The notes beneath the pieces are model-generated. The model made no database searches and was not told the origin of the DNA. It saw nothing but the letters and a program-made list of their open reading frames with translations. This document shows positions 33,485-45,369 of a stretch of DNA of 64,000 nucleotides, in pieces. Both the position numbers and the translations under genes were made by a program. The DNA is from Punica granatum (Eukaryota > Streptophyta > Magnoliopsida > Myrtales > Lythraceae). Numbering within the stretch: the stretch's first letter is position 1; each line of letters opens with the position of its first letter. The stretch covers positions 10,416,001 through 10,480,000 of the forward strand of contig NC_045128.1 in the NCBI RefSeq assembly GCF_007655135.1, given 5' to 3'.

Positions 33485-36051
33485 TGTTAGTACCCCATTT
33501 TGGTCCACCGTAGCAAAAGGAGGGCAAAATCGTCATTTGTCACTATCGAGGCCAAAAAAATAATTTTCTACATAATATCGATCCCTGAATTTTTCTGAAC
33601 GCAATGGCAGTCTCGAATCATTTTTTGATATCCAATTGAAAAGACGAGAATTTTAATTTTTACGCGCGTCAAATTCAAATTCTTACATCTGTTTAAAAAA
33701 AAAGTTTCATGCTCAGATTGGTCAAATCCGCGTCAAACCGGTCAAGTTGGCATCAGACCGGTCAAGTCAGCATCAGACCGGTCTAACGCCTGTCAGAATT
33801 TCTGACGCGGGTCAGAACTTTCTGACCCATTCATTTTCACCCCTGCTCTTTCTTTCTTTCTACTTCGCCCCCTCTTCTTTTCTTCCTCTTCCTTTCCATC
33901 CCACCGTTCTTTCCTTCTCTTCTCTTCTCCCCCCTCTTCTTCTCATCTTCTTTCACTGACGTCCCTCTGCCATCTCCGACACATCGCGGTTGCCCACCCA
34001 CCACGACCGCCTGCCACCACTGACACGCTCTCTTCCCCGACACGCTCTCTTCCCCGACACACTCTCTTCCCCGACACGCTCCCTTGCCGCTTTCCCTCTC
34101 TCTCCGGCTCGATCCCCGCACAAAACCCCGCGGCCCCCGCTCGAGAACGGAGGGGGGGGATCTCTCGCAAAATCGACGCCTAATCTCGCTCTCTCACTCT
34201 CGGTTTTTCTTCCCAATCGATCCGCGACACTTCTCCGCACAAAACCCCTCCATTTCCTTCTCTCAATTCTCTCGATTTCCGGCGATTAAACTCGAAATCA
34301 CTCGCCGAAAAGCTCAAAACCTCGCTGCCAAAATAACTCGAAATTCCCCTCGATCCTAACTGTGCCGAGCTTCGTGACGCCCATCCTAACCGCGGTGTAG
34401 ACCAGGCGGTGCTCACCGCCGTCTCCCGCGCCCTCTTGAGCCGTCACCGCGGTGCCCATAGGTCGGAAACCCCTTCAGTAGCTGCCGGAGTCCTCTCCTC
34501 CGCCCATCCTTGTCTTCTCCGTTCACCTTCTCTCACGGGTTTGGTCCATCTTTCTTTGATTTGCGCTGGTCCAGCCCAGCCGATTCGGCCCAACCCGTTC
34601 AGCCCAGTCCAGTCCAATAGAGACGATCCAACCCGATCTGACATCCGACCCGCTCCGTCTCACCGGAGACTCAGCCCAGAACCCGCGGCCCAACTGCTCC
34701 CTTCTGCGGCCCAACTCCCTTTCTCGGCCTAGCACCTGCGCGCCCGACCCAGTTCGTTGGCCTAGCACCCGTCCAACTGGTTTGCACCTTTCAGACCGCC
34801 TCCAGCCCGATCCGACCGCCCTATTTTCGGTTTAAACCGAGATTAGGTATATTATTCCGACTTAGTGGCATGCGTAGGTCTCAATTTGTGAATAAATTCG
34901 GTAAATGCGATGATAAATTGTGATTGTTGTGTTAAAAAAAAAACAAAAAAAATGACTGAAAAAAATAAAAAAATAATTGTTGTTTTAATTAAATCAACGA
35001 AAGCACGAATTGGAATATTTTAATCACTCGACATTAATTGGATATGCTTTGATCAAAATCCCGCACGAATCGGCTAATAACGTAAACATGGCATTGAAAG
35101 ACATAACTCTTTTGCATTCACACGTTCATCGGATTTTATTTACTTTGTCTGCTCTGGCTGTTTTGTCTGTTTTTTGTTTATTTATTGCGGGTCGAGCCCG
35201 AATCCCTAGGATACGATATATACGGGGTCTAACACCCTCTCTTGTCAATCACGGGGTTCAACGCCCCCATACACCTAGTGCGCGGAACTCGAGTGCGGAA
35301 TCGGGTCTCGTTTCAACTTACTGCTTCGCTCTTAGTAGTGTCTATGTGGAAGACGACTCGGATCGGGCAAGTAAGTCGCGACCGGACATGACCTGGGAGC
35401 TCGACCGATCTTACAGCTATCAAGAGAGTCACATGGCTCTTTCGCCATCCGTTGGTTCGGTTGGACCCGACCCCCGGCTCTTTGAGCCCGCATTGCTTTA
35501 ATTTCAATTTTAATCTTTTCAAACCACACGGTGAGCATGAATGGAATAATGACCGAACGAGAACCGACCGGGATTTAGTTGTTATAATTTGTATTTTATT
35601 TATTTGAGAGAACAATGTAAGGATTTATGTTGTACATTTATTCATGTAAGAATCCCGGTGGGAGAGTGGACGGTTGGAGTGTTTTTTCGAATTTACGGTG
35701 TCAAAACGTATAAGATGAGCGGAGCTTAATTAAGCAGTAATTAAATTAAAATGGTAAGCCTAGACAAGCTAGAGTACCGATAGGGCGTGCGAGATATAGG
35801 CTCGCATGTAACAGAACCATCGAATTTGGAACCTCGGGTTTCGCAGACCACATGCCTTAGCAATTAGGTGTACTCCGTACCCCTAGACCCGGGTAACTTG
35901 CCAGTCCTTGACCTTCGGGTCGTAAAATGGCAAGTGGCTACTCCTTCTCACGTGCGTCCGTCGCGCGTCCCCGGGAAGGTGGACACTCCCAAGTCGCGTT
36001 GCATAGGCGCGCGCATGCGTGCCCCGACGAGATAAAATTCGGGCGCGCACA
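33485..36051 (+). repeat. 3' LTR of the gypsy element
   Basis: Aligns end to end with 23959-26663. It differs by one extra AGACCGGTCAAGTC-type subrepeat (33716-33790), a local expansion of the CTCTTCCCCGACACGCT unit (34029-34080), and loss of a 178-bp block at the point corresponding to 35037. It ends CGCACA, followed by GGGTT. Confidence 0.92.
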
Positions 36052-36056
36052 GGGTT
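36052..36056. repeat. Target site duplication (GGGTT), right
   Basis: Same five bases as 23954-23958, confirming that both element ends are intact. Confidence 0.9.
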
Positions 36057-36341
36057 GCTAGCGGGTTTCAAATTTGGTGGCTACCCTAGTTGGTAACGGT
36101 GGATGTTGATGACAAAGGGAGAAATTTCTAAGATCCTGATTGTGGGGTCGGAGGCTATCATTAGCAGCAATTGCCCTCGTTAAAGGTCGTCCGTGGTCTA
36201 AGAGATCGTGGATGACTTTGGACATGAGGTGGTGGCTGCCACTGGCGACAACCCACCCCTTCGATCTCCATCTTCGTCATTTTCCTTTCCAATTTGTTTT
36301 CATCTTATTTTAATTTTCAGATTTAGATTTGAAGTTCTAGG

Positions 36342-36590
36342 CCCCGTTTGGATTCAAAGACAATTGATTTTAACTTTAACTTTAACTTTAACTCAACACA
36401 CTACACAACAAAAATGCACATTTCCCAATTCAAAAATTTTAACTTTAACTTTAACTCAACACACTACACAACAAAAACACACGTTTGTCAAGTCAAATTT
36501 ATAATCACATCTCATTTGTCCTTTTCCACAATCAAAATCAAAATCAAAATCAAAGTAAATTTAACTCTGAATCCAAACGGCCCTTAAATT
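36342..36590. mobile_element. MITE with GGCCCCGTTTGGATTCA ends
   Basis: Terminal inverted repeats GGCCCCGTTTGGATTCA at the left and TGAATCCAAACGGCCC at the right enclose about 210 bp of AT-rich DNA. Inside, TTTTAACTTTAACTTTAACT followed by CAACACACTACACAACAAAAA occurs twice, a local duplication of about 66 bp. The flanks (CTA and TTA) could be a degenerate 3-bp target duplication, which would fit the PIF/Harbinger group, but this is uncertain. Its ends resemble those of family A MITEs in general layout. Confidence 0.75.
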
Positions 36591-36864
36591 TTAAAAACAT
36601 TAAGAAATTCAAAAGGCCTTCTTCGGATATTTTAACCAGCTTTGTGACCTCATTAATGCAAAAATAAATGTTTTGGCCTATAAAAGAAAAGATATTGAGG
36701 CTCCGTTTGGGAGTGCAATGGAGATCGAGTAAATACTTATTTCACTAATTTCTAAGTAGAAGTAGTATTTAGTGAATTATTTCAAAGTCATGATTTGGTT
36801 AACTTCTATGGTTAGAAAATGTGATTTTCATGGTTGGAAACGTGATTGTCTAATAGGTTGATAG

Positions 36865-36879
36865 GTATTTATGAAAGAT
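36865..36879. repeat. Target site duplication of the LINE, left (15 bp)
   Basis: GTATTTATGAAAGAT, identical to 42919-42933. A long variable-length duplication is what target-primed reverse transcription leaves. Confidence 0.92.
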
Positions 36880-36912
36880 TTTTATTTTTGGTGAAAAAAC
36901 AAGATAGTTCTA

Positions 36913-39900
36913 TTAAATTAAAGCGGTCATGTGCATAGCACTTACAGAACGTGGGGACAAAATCCCCAAAACACCATCAAATAACATATTATTAATAGAA
37001 GGAGGAGCATTGGAAGGGATAGTAGGGCTGCTAGCAAGAGTAGTTCTTAAAGTAGCTAGGTCATCGGTGCATCTGTTGGCTTCTCTATAAGCATGCCTGG
37101 GAATAATATCATCGAACTCACGGCATAGGTTCATGCAGTCATCGGTTAAGTGCATAAGAGCTATATTTGAGGAACTCCATCAAATCCAATCCATGATAAG
37201 TTTGGCATCAAGCTCAACAATAAGCTTTCGAATATTGTAACCACAAGCAAGAGTAAGCCCTTGTCGAAGCGCTTGCAGCTCAGCGACAAGGTTGGTCGTA
37301 ATTCCTAGGTTCATCTTGTAGCCTGTAATCTATCTGCCAAGGGTATCCCGAATGAGACCTCCCGCGCTAGCCAACCCCGGGTTGTCCTTAGAGCAGCCGT
37401 TAGTGTTTAAGCTTGTAGAAGCCGTCAGGAGAGGGTTCCCATCTGACTTGGATGGTAGTAGAGGGATGAAGTAAAGGTTTGGTTGTGGAGGTGTGGAACT
37501 CAGCCGCTAGGTGAAGCGTGTGATCAAAAAGGTTGTTGTGCTAAGGTTTAGAGGAGAAAATTATCGAGTTTTGATTTTTCTAATGATGCTAGAGTGCAAA
37601 AGTGAAAAGCACTCCTCATGGGATGTTTAGGTTGGAAGGCTGGTCAAATGAGACATTAGCAAGAATTCAACTTTCCATGGGAGCCACAAAGGAGGCCCTT
37701 TTAGCCATAGGGATTGGGAATTGTTGTCAAAAGATACGTGCAATGAGGCACTCCCTGAGTATGTGTTCCATAGATTCCGTCGTCTTGGAACAAGCTGAGT
37801 AGATCAACGAGGTAGGGAGGCCACGTCAGGCAAGGAAAGAAGCAGTAGCAAGTCGGTCTTTGAGATAGAGCTAGAGGAAGTATTGGACTCTTCCATAGCC
37901 AAGTCCACTTGCAGAGGGGTTGATTCGTCAAATTGAAGTTGATAGGCGGATTTAGAGGAGAAACCGCCATCTGGAGTTTATCCCCAGATGATGGAATCAG
38001 GGGTGTCATTCTTGGAGCCAATAGGTAAGCCTCGTATTAAGTCAATGATGTCAAATGGTAAAATGAAAGGTAGGGGCTGAGGCTCTAAGACCTTGAAGCA
38101 ATAAGGACAATTCTTACCAATCTAGTGTACTAAAGAAATGATAAAGGCCCCTAGATGCAGTTTCGTAGAGGAGTGACACCAACCCAACTGTCTGTCCAGA
38201 ATTGAGCAAGGGATCCATCACCAATTCGTCATTTCGCTCCTTTTTCCCACATCTCTGTTCCCATTTTGAGGGCTCTTCAAATAGTGAAGCCTTTTCAATG
38301 TTGAGTCAGGCTTTGAGAATTGAACTTATGACTAAGGAGACATGCCCAAAGTGTGGTCAAAGAGACTACTCTTGAGACCAGGTTGCTAAGGAGGGCTCTA
38401 TCATGAAAACCAAGCCGAGTGATGCCAAGACCCCCCCCCCCATATTTTTGGGTTTTGTAACCTCTTCCCAAGGGACTAGATGTAGCTTTCTTTTGTCCGT
38501 TGTGGAAACCCATATGAAGTCATGATTAATTTTTTCTTAGGCAAAAATGATGGATTGAGGGAAGATAGAGCACTGCATATAGTAGGATGGAACAACCGCA
38601 TAAGAGGATTCGATGAGGGTGGCCCAGCCAGCCATTGAGAGGAGATTCAATTTCCATCCTGCTAGCTTGGATCGAACTTTATCTACTACGAAAGAGGAGT
38701 CTGATTCCTTTCGGGTCAAAAGAGCTATTAGAAACCCAAGATACATGCCAAAGTCATATGTTTCTTAAACTCCAAAGGTCGAACAAGTATGTGTTCGCTG
38801 GGCAGTAAGCGTGTTTTTGGCAAAAAGGAGCTTTGACTTGTTGAAGTTGACCCTTAAACTTGATTATTTGAAGAAGAGGTCTAGTATAGAGCGGACATAT
38901 TGAATTGTGGAAGCATAAATTATTCCAATCAAGAGAATGTCATCGGCGAATAAGAGATTGGAAAAGGAGAGACTTCCACGTAGTGATTTGATACCCTTCC
39001 AAGCTTTGGAATCTACGGCACACTCTACAAGATTAACCAAGTATTCCATGCATAGGATAAAGATGTATGGTGATAAGGGGTCACCTTGACGAATTCCACG
39101 AAAGGGGGAGAACTTGTCCAGGCATCCACCATTGAAGAGAACGGAGATGGTGGTGGAAGAAATACATGATAGAGTCCAGTTGATCCAAGCCTTTGGGAAG
39201 GAAAAGTGGTGGAGGACCTTACAAATAAAAGACCACTCTAATCGGTCAAAGGTCTTTTCAAGGTCAAGTTTCAACACGAAACCTCCCATACTTCCTTTGC
39301 GAGATCTAAAGGACTGTATCACTTCATGGAGGAGGATTACATTATCAGATGATCTTTGTTCGGGAATGAAACTGCATTTGAAAGGGGATATGAGATCTTT
39401 GTGATATGGACGTAACCGTTGAACAAGAATTTTGGAGATAACCTTATAAACGGTATTACAGAGACTGATTGGTCTGAATTGTATAATAGTCTCTGGGGAG
39501 TCACATTTGTAGATCAAAGAGGTAAGAGTATGGTTCAAACCTTCGAAAAGACCCGAGGATGCGAAGAAATGGAGCACAACTTGCTCGACTGAAGCTCTAA
39601 AAATTTCCTAACACCTCTGATAAAAAACATGCATGGAGGCCGTCGGGTGTTCGAGCCTTGTAAGACTTGATAGAGAACGGGGCATTAGAGATATCATTTG
39701 CAAGGACTTGACAGATGAAGGAAACAGATCGCAAGTCATCGATGGTCTTTCTCCATTGAAGCCCGAGGAGAACAGGATAGTATGAGCTGACTTCTTCAGA
39801 ACCAAATCTATTCATATAGTGGGACGATATAAAGTTCTTAAGGGCTGATTGGTCATGGATCCATTCACCAATTGGGCTTTGAAGGGCAAGAATTATATTT

Positions 39901-41100
39901 CTTCGATGGTGGATGATTATGGAAACATGGAAAAAACGGGTATTGCAATCGCCCTCAGTGATCCAATTAGTTCTTACTTTTAGAGCCCAAAGTTCCTCCT
40001 TTTGGGTGAGAATTTGATAGTATTCTTGTTGAGCTTTTTCTCAAGGGAGGTGAGGAAAGTGTTATGGCGGAGCTCAAGTATGCATTGAATGCCTGCAAAT
40101 CAAGCTAAGTAGGTACGTTTCCTTTTTGGTGATGTCCCTGCAAACCTCTCTATTTCAGTGTGATAAATTGGTTTTGAATAGTAGGATAATAGTTTCATTG
40201 TCAAACTCGGCACTCTCCCAAGAGTTATAGACTAGGTCATTAAAACCCGAATGAGAGAGCCACATAGATTCAAATCGGAAGGGACGCTTCAGTTAAAGTT
40301 TTGAGGATGGGTTGGGGGATAGAAGAAGAGGACTATGATCAGAATGGGTTCTAGGAAGATGTTTGACTGCAGCCTTCGGGAAGAGAAGGTTCCAAGGAGG
40401 GTTTGTAACCACTTGGTCCAGGCGTTCCATGATTAGTGTAGAGGAGGACCAAAGGTTGGACCAAGTGAACCTTGTCCTCGCGAATCCAAGGTCAGAGAGT
40501 GAGCAACTGCTGAGAACATCATTGAAGATAAAGGTTTGATGAAAATTTACAGACCTACCTCCTAACTTCTCTAAACTATTACTAACTTCATTAAAATCTT
40601 CGAGGACAACCCAAGGGAGATGGACTATACCAGCAAGTTGTCGAAGATTATTCCATAGAATATCACGTTCACAAGGGTGGAGGCTATCATAAATAGCTCA
40701 TAGAAACTAAAGGGATGAAATAGAGTTTGGCACCTAGACAATGGTATGTATTTCCTGTTCGGTTGTGCCCGTGAGATCGATTTGGACACATTCCGTTTTC
40801 CAAAGCATCCATATTCCACCGAGTAACACCCTAGTCTATGAGCTGTAGAAGCCATCGAAAGGGAAGAGTCAAGCAATATGTGATGCTCGCTCACCCGAGA
40901 GGTGGGTCTCCGTCAAGATTATAATATCCGAATTGTGATTATTAATCAACTCCTTCAACGAGCGCCTAAAATTGGCATTTCCCGCTCCTCGGCAATTCCA
41001 CACGAGTATATTTATATGATAACGATTGGGGCTTGACATATTTGTAGTGTTATCATTATCCATATCCATGGGGGGCTTAGGGAGCCTGATCATTATATAA
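36913..41100 (-). pseudogene. LINE ORF2: endonuclease, reverse transcriptase, RNase H (broken)
   Basis: Order on the minus strand: endonuclease start at about 41030 (LVWNCRGAGNANFRRSL, then LTETHLSGERA), a WVVLEDFNEV block near 40600 where GDFN is expected, and the RLDQVV and SDHSP motifs near 40430-40335. The reverse transcriptase at 39577-38864 shows FRPISLCN, the block starting LISPFKCSFIPEQRSS, GIRQGDPLSPYIF and LLFADDILL (FADD near 38940). The connection domain follows (YLGF, LAGWK.NLLSMAG near 38746-38600), then a zinc-binding segment near 38034-37700. RNase H ends with HAYREANRCTDDLA near 37080. Multiple stops and frameshifts separate these pieces. Confidence 0.9.
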
Positions 41101-41599
41101 GTCATAGGGGTTATTTGGAAGGAAGTTTCCACTTCCACCTCCAGTATCCGCCAAGTTGCCACTGAGACGAGTAGCTTCCGCAGCAGATAATATGGCAATA
41201 TCATCGTGAGGCTAGCTTCCGAGCTGTTGGTGGAGGTCACAAGGGGAACTATCATCAACCTCTTGATCTCCCAAGACAATGCAAAAGTGCTCGCTTGAGG
41301 GACCCGAAGCTATGGTAGAGGAGAAGTTCTTCTGGAACTTCGATGTGCTAGGTTAGACATTATTTCTAGCCTCAAGTTGGACCTCCATAGCAGAGGGGCT
41401 TGGTGGTGAAAGAAGCGTGGGAAGGGGGCAATGACTAAAACCATGTAAGTTGCGATGGGAAGTTGGTGATCTGCTCCTGTGTTTTGAGATGTCAAGCGGC
41501 GTATCCCCATCTAAGGGTCCTTTGGTGCTAGACGGGGGGCTTCCAGTCTTTGCTTGATTGTCTCAAAACTAACGCGATTAGTTCTTCTTTCACTTGCAG

Positions 41600-42800
41600 A
41601 TGCATTCCCTGAGCTTCGAAGTCCCATACTTGTGTCGTGCTTTAGAGGATATGTTCCCAATAGCTAGGTGGTGGTTCCTCCTTGTTTGCTATCAAGGAAG
41701 GAGGAGGATGGCACGGAGGGGGCAGGTCAGCGAATATAGTGGGGATGTGCATGATTGGCAGGTGAAGAGGGGTATAATGCTTGAGGTGTTTGTCATGATC
41801 TCAGTAAGGTTAGAGGATGTACGATGCATAAGAGCAGAAGCGTTGCGGGAAGGATGGCCGACAGGAAAGACAACTGTGGGGGGGGGGGGGGGGTACAGTG
41901 GCCCTGCACAGTGGATGTAATGGAAATTCCCTTGCCAGAGTACTGCACCATCCTTGTCAAGACATGTGTCTCTATGATCCCAGGTTCCTTGTCTTTTCCT
42001 AGTAGTTGACATGTTGGATTTGGATGAACCTTTACTGCTAGGGCTGACGAGGAAGTTCTACCTGGTAATGGAGGCAGCTTACCCATCGCCGATGATCGCC
42101 CCTTGCCGGACATTTCGGAAGCATTGGGCTTGCTCACCTGAAGGTTAGTTGCATTGAGTTGGGTGACAGAGTGGGAAGGTGTCTCTTAGGTATTGGTATC
42201 GCTTGCTTTCGGTGTTCTAGCTATGGGGGGTAGGCTTTTCTTCTTGCGATTTTGAACCATCATCCAAGTCCCATAGGAAGGTTCTTTTGTTGTGGGAGAT
42301 GGCACTGCAGGCGGGTCAAGCTGTGTAGTGGAAAGAGCTAGCTTTGGGCATCGGGTGTTTGTGTGCTTGATAATACCATAATGATAGTAGAACTAATCAA
42401 TGCCCTCTATTTGCTCAATCACCTATCCAAATGGAGCAGGGAAACGGCTTAATGAGGTCAACTAGCACACAAAGACGAGCAAATTGTCCTCCAGTACCCA
42501 AGTAGGTGTGGTTGTTAATTCGAAGAAGAGGTCCAATCCTATTTCCAATTTTGCTGAGAAATTTCTCCGAGTATAATTCTATGGGTAGTTCTGGCAGACA
42601 AACCCAGAGCGCGACAGCTAAAAAAGTAGCTTTGGAGGATCATAAATAAGGCTCCTAGAGCCGCATGGTAAAAAATTGCCTCCCGACAAACCAAGAAACA
42701 TCATCAGTAACATCGTCATTGGAATCATCGTCGTTGAGGCCCCTTTCCAAGCATAAAACACTATGAAAGGCTCCTGGGAGATGACCCACGAACTTTGAGA
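41600..42800 (-). pseudogene. LINE ORF1, gag-like with zinc knuckle (broken)
   Basis: Near 42650-42440 the minus strand reads VALWVCLPELPIELY, FLSKIGNRIGPLL and FARLCVLVDL, the conserved segment of plant LINE ORF1 (DUF4283-type). It is followed near 42400 by FYYHYGIIKHTNTRCP, a zinc knuckle in which two cysteines are replaced by tyrosine, and then a serine/proline-rich tail interrupted by stops. A G run of about 16 bases at 41879 lies in the tail. The RNA-binding function is lost. Confidence 0.8.
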
Positions 42801-42918
42801 AGTAGGACTACGATGCTTGCTTGCTAGAATATGATTGTATGGTCAGTGGAGGAGGGGGAGGGGGAGGCTCTCTCGTAGACATTCTCTCTCTCGTTATTAT
42901 GAGACATTCTCTTTCTAC

Positions 42919-42933
42919 GTATTTATGAAAGAT
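42919..42933. repeat. Target site duplication of the LINE, right (15 bp)
   Basis: GTATTTATGAAAGAT, identical to 36865-36879, marking the 5' end of the LINE on the minus strand. Confidence 0.92.
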
Positions 42934-43394
42934 GCTTTTACTTATTCTCTACTTCAAATATTAATTTTAATTTCAATAATTGTAAATTATTACTCACTAA
43001 ATACTCTAATTTATTTTGAAATCAACAATCATTTTTAAAAATTATATTTCAATACTTCTACATCAATAACACTACTTCCAAATCAAAACAAAAGTTTTGG
43101 CTTTATTTGGTACCCGTCATTATTAAATAATTTCCTCTTGACTTATTGTCATGTTTCCTAAAAGTGAAGGGGAAAAAAATAGATCAGCTTGATACAATCC
43201 AATTGCAAAACAATCTTATCCGAGAACGTGTCATCATCTTGTCATTTCTCGGATAAATCACATCTTGGTATTTGCTATCTTATTGAAAAACACAAATTTG
43301 GATATTGACTGATATCCAAATAAAAAAGGAAATGTAAGAAACCTAAACTAGGTAGCATAACCTTCTACTGAGTCCTTGACCAATCCCTTTTTTT

Positions 43395-43530
43395 TTAATG
43401 TGAACTATAGTATCCGAAAGTTCAATTAGATCCCAACTAATCTAGTGGAGCCGGGTGAGCCCTTTAAGGGATAAAGTTCTCTTAGCATAAATTTTTTGCA
43501 TTCATAAACTTAAAAAGAATTAATGCCGAA
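43395..43530 (-). repeat. SINE-like repeat, family S1 (partial)
   Basis: The minus strand reads TTTATGAATGCAAAAAATT, GGGCTCACCCGGCTCCACTAG and GAACTTTCGGATACTATAG, in the order of the S1 body. The tRNA-like 5' part is not clear. Confidence 0.55.
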
Positions 43531-44640
43531 CTGTTTGAATTAATCCGTTTCGTTGACCACTCTCTTACTTAAATACGGTATGAATTAATTTTTAAAGGTA
43601 TCATTACTTTCTACAAATTTTCCATTTCCTTTTTCTTGTCTTTACCACCCGGACTCAGGCACTTCAATAAATTTTGACTAACTCAAAATTAATTTATTTA
43701 CTATAAGATAAAAACTCTTCGAATCATAATTTTTATTCATTTATAATATTTGAACTCAAAATTTTATTATAAAATCACTTGAATCAATGTATTTTAATTA
43801 ATTAAAGTTACAAAATGTCGCATCAATAGATTTTCCTGATCTTGACAAGTCTATTTGATTTTGCCACCTGTTCCAAAATTAGGTCCTGCGATGTATTAGG
43901 ACAATCTTTGCTGTCCAATATCATTGGTGCTTATCCTCCCTTTGAACGAACTAATCGGGGTCAAAACGTTCCTCCTCTTCTTTTTTTTGCCCTTTTCTTT
44001 TTGATGTAAAAACGTTTCATCTTTGCTTGAAGAAGATCGATTCGCTCTAGGAAATCAAGCTAAGCGTGATTTGCATATATTCTTGATTTCGCAGCCCAAC
44101 AACTAAATGGAGTTCTACACAAGCAAGAATAAGCAATATATTTTGGGAATAGCTGACTTTGTAAAATATATTGACCAAGTGTACGAACCCCATGCAATTA
44201 TCCTTCAAATTACACCGATGACAGATTGAATTTGTTTAAATAGATTATTTATAGTATTTAAATGAGTTTGATTCAATTGAAAACGAAATGTGTCTAGCCT
44301 CGATCCATATTTGTTTATCTCTGTGTCATGTTTATTTCGTATTATCGTATTGTGTGAAAAAAAAAATCATTCCTAATATCTGTCGAGATTTCCAAGTTTT
44401 CCATGTGGAGTTTCCCATGTGCTAATATGTCATCTTGTTACTCTTAAAATCTACCTTTACTTGAGACCTACATTTAAATTATTACCTTGAACCAACGAGC
44501 ATGAGATGCACAATATATTAATTGCTCTCATTGGATCCATCTTGGCGGATTTGATATTAGAAGTGGATACAAACTCTTCCTCTTTAACTTAGGAGGAGGA
44601 TTCGGTGCATATTTAGATGATAATTAGATTTATTCATCAA
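43531..44640. other. Intergenic sequence
   Basis: AT-rich. No gene or element recognised. Confidence 0.5.
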
Positions 44641-44960
44641 AAGAGGAGCGAATTCATCAAAAGATGTTGGAAGACGTGAAGTCTTTTCGGTAAACCAAGC
44701 TCAGCAAGAGTCTTGGAGTCTAGTTCATGTCTTGGAATAGTCTTGATGGAGTAGATTTAATGTATTGGAATAACTTAGGGTTATCATGGTAGTCGAAGAG
44801 TTGTATCGTAATTGGTGTCTTAGGTCTATAAATACCTATAAATTCTCACTTTGTGTGTGTGGGAGTGTCCCTCCACCTCCACCTCCACCTCCACCACCAG
44901 AATAATGTTTGATTCCAGAATTCTCTCTCTTGGTCAATATCAGTAGTTGTCATGACAGTT
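44640..44960 (+). other. Promoter-like segment, possible solo LTR
   Basis: Contains GTCTATAAATACCTATAAAT near 44825, a strong TATA-like signal, followed by a CCACCT hexamer run (44869-44895). A TGTTGGAAGACG start near 44663 would suit an LTR, but no target duplication or second copy is seen, so the assignment stays open. Confidence 0.25.
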
Positions 44961-45369
44961 CCTCCTATTACACTTCGATCATTTGGATTTAGACCAGCTG
45001 CGATTCTAACAACGGATAATAATTTGTTTTAAATGACCGAATTGCACCTAGGATTGTTTGCTATTTTATAGTTTTGCCACTAGAAGATAATATTTGGGCG
45101 GAAAGTTTTACCCCGAAAAAAAGCTTCGCGGTTAAAATTTTCCGGTCTTAAGTGGAAAAGTTTTTCCCTTCGTGACATATGGTATTCTTAGAATACCATC
45201 GTGGGTCTCACTAGTTAACTCACACAAATAAATTAAATATTATATTATTACTCACTTTTTCAGTAATTCACTATACTTATGATACACAATAATCTCACAT
45301 TTCTTACTATATTTTCGGGAAAATGACTCCATGGTTAAAATTTTCTCTGCGATCTTAAAATTTCAATAA

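Larger units (their letters stand above)
23959..36051 (+). mobile_element. Ty3/gypsy (Tat/Ogre-like) LTR retrotransposon without pol
   Basis: A structurally complete 12.1-kb element: LTRs 23959-26663 and 33485-36051, perfect GGGTT target duplication, primer site at 26667, decayed gag at about 27836-29930, tandem array at 32861-33330 and a purine tract before the 3' LTR. The primer site matches tRNA-Arg, long LTRs are typical, and a tandem array sits between the coding part and the 3' LTR; together these point to the Tat/Ogre lineage. No protease, reverse transcriptase, RNase H or integrase motif was found between 29930 and 33484, so the element is non-autonomous. The outer 200 bp of the two LTRs differ at about 16 of 203 positions by hand count. 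Confidence 0.92.
36880..42918 (-). mobile_element. Full-length, decayed L1-type LINE
   Basis: About 6.04 kb on the minus strand, bounded by a perfect 15-bp target duplication. The 3' end carries a short eroded A tail (TTTTATTTTT on the plus strand at 36880). ORF1 (about 42800-41600) and ORF2 (about 41100-36913) with endonuclease, reverse transcriptase, zinc-binding and RNase H parts are all recognisable in the expected order. Every domain is broken by stops or frameshifts, so it is inactive. The intact 5' end is unusual for plant LINE copies, which are often truncated. Confidence 0.92.
36690..43105. mobile_element. Older MITE-like sequence split by the LINE
   Basis: Left of the LINE, GAGGCTCCGTTTGGGAGTG is followed by GTAGAAGTAGTATTTAGTGAA. 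Right of the LINE, the complement contains TTTGATTTGGAAGTAG, TAGAAGTATTGAAATA and GAGTATTTAGTGAG. The halves look like the two arms of one AT-rich inverted-repeat element of roughly 360 bp. The pairing is imperfect and the outer ends are not fixed, so this is an inference. Confidence 0.4.

Noticed and set aside
44869..44895. CCACCT repeat as a coding proline/histidine tract
   Set aside because: Short microsatellite with stops on both sides.
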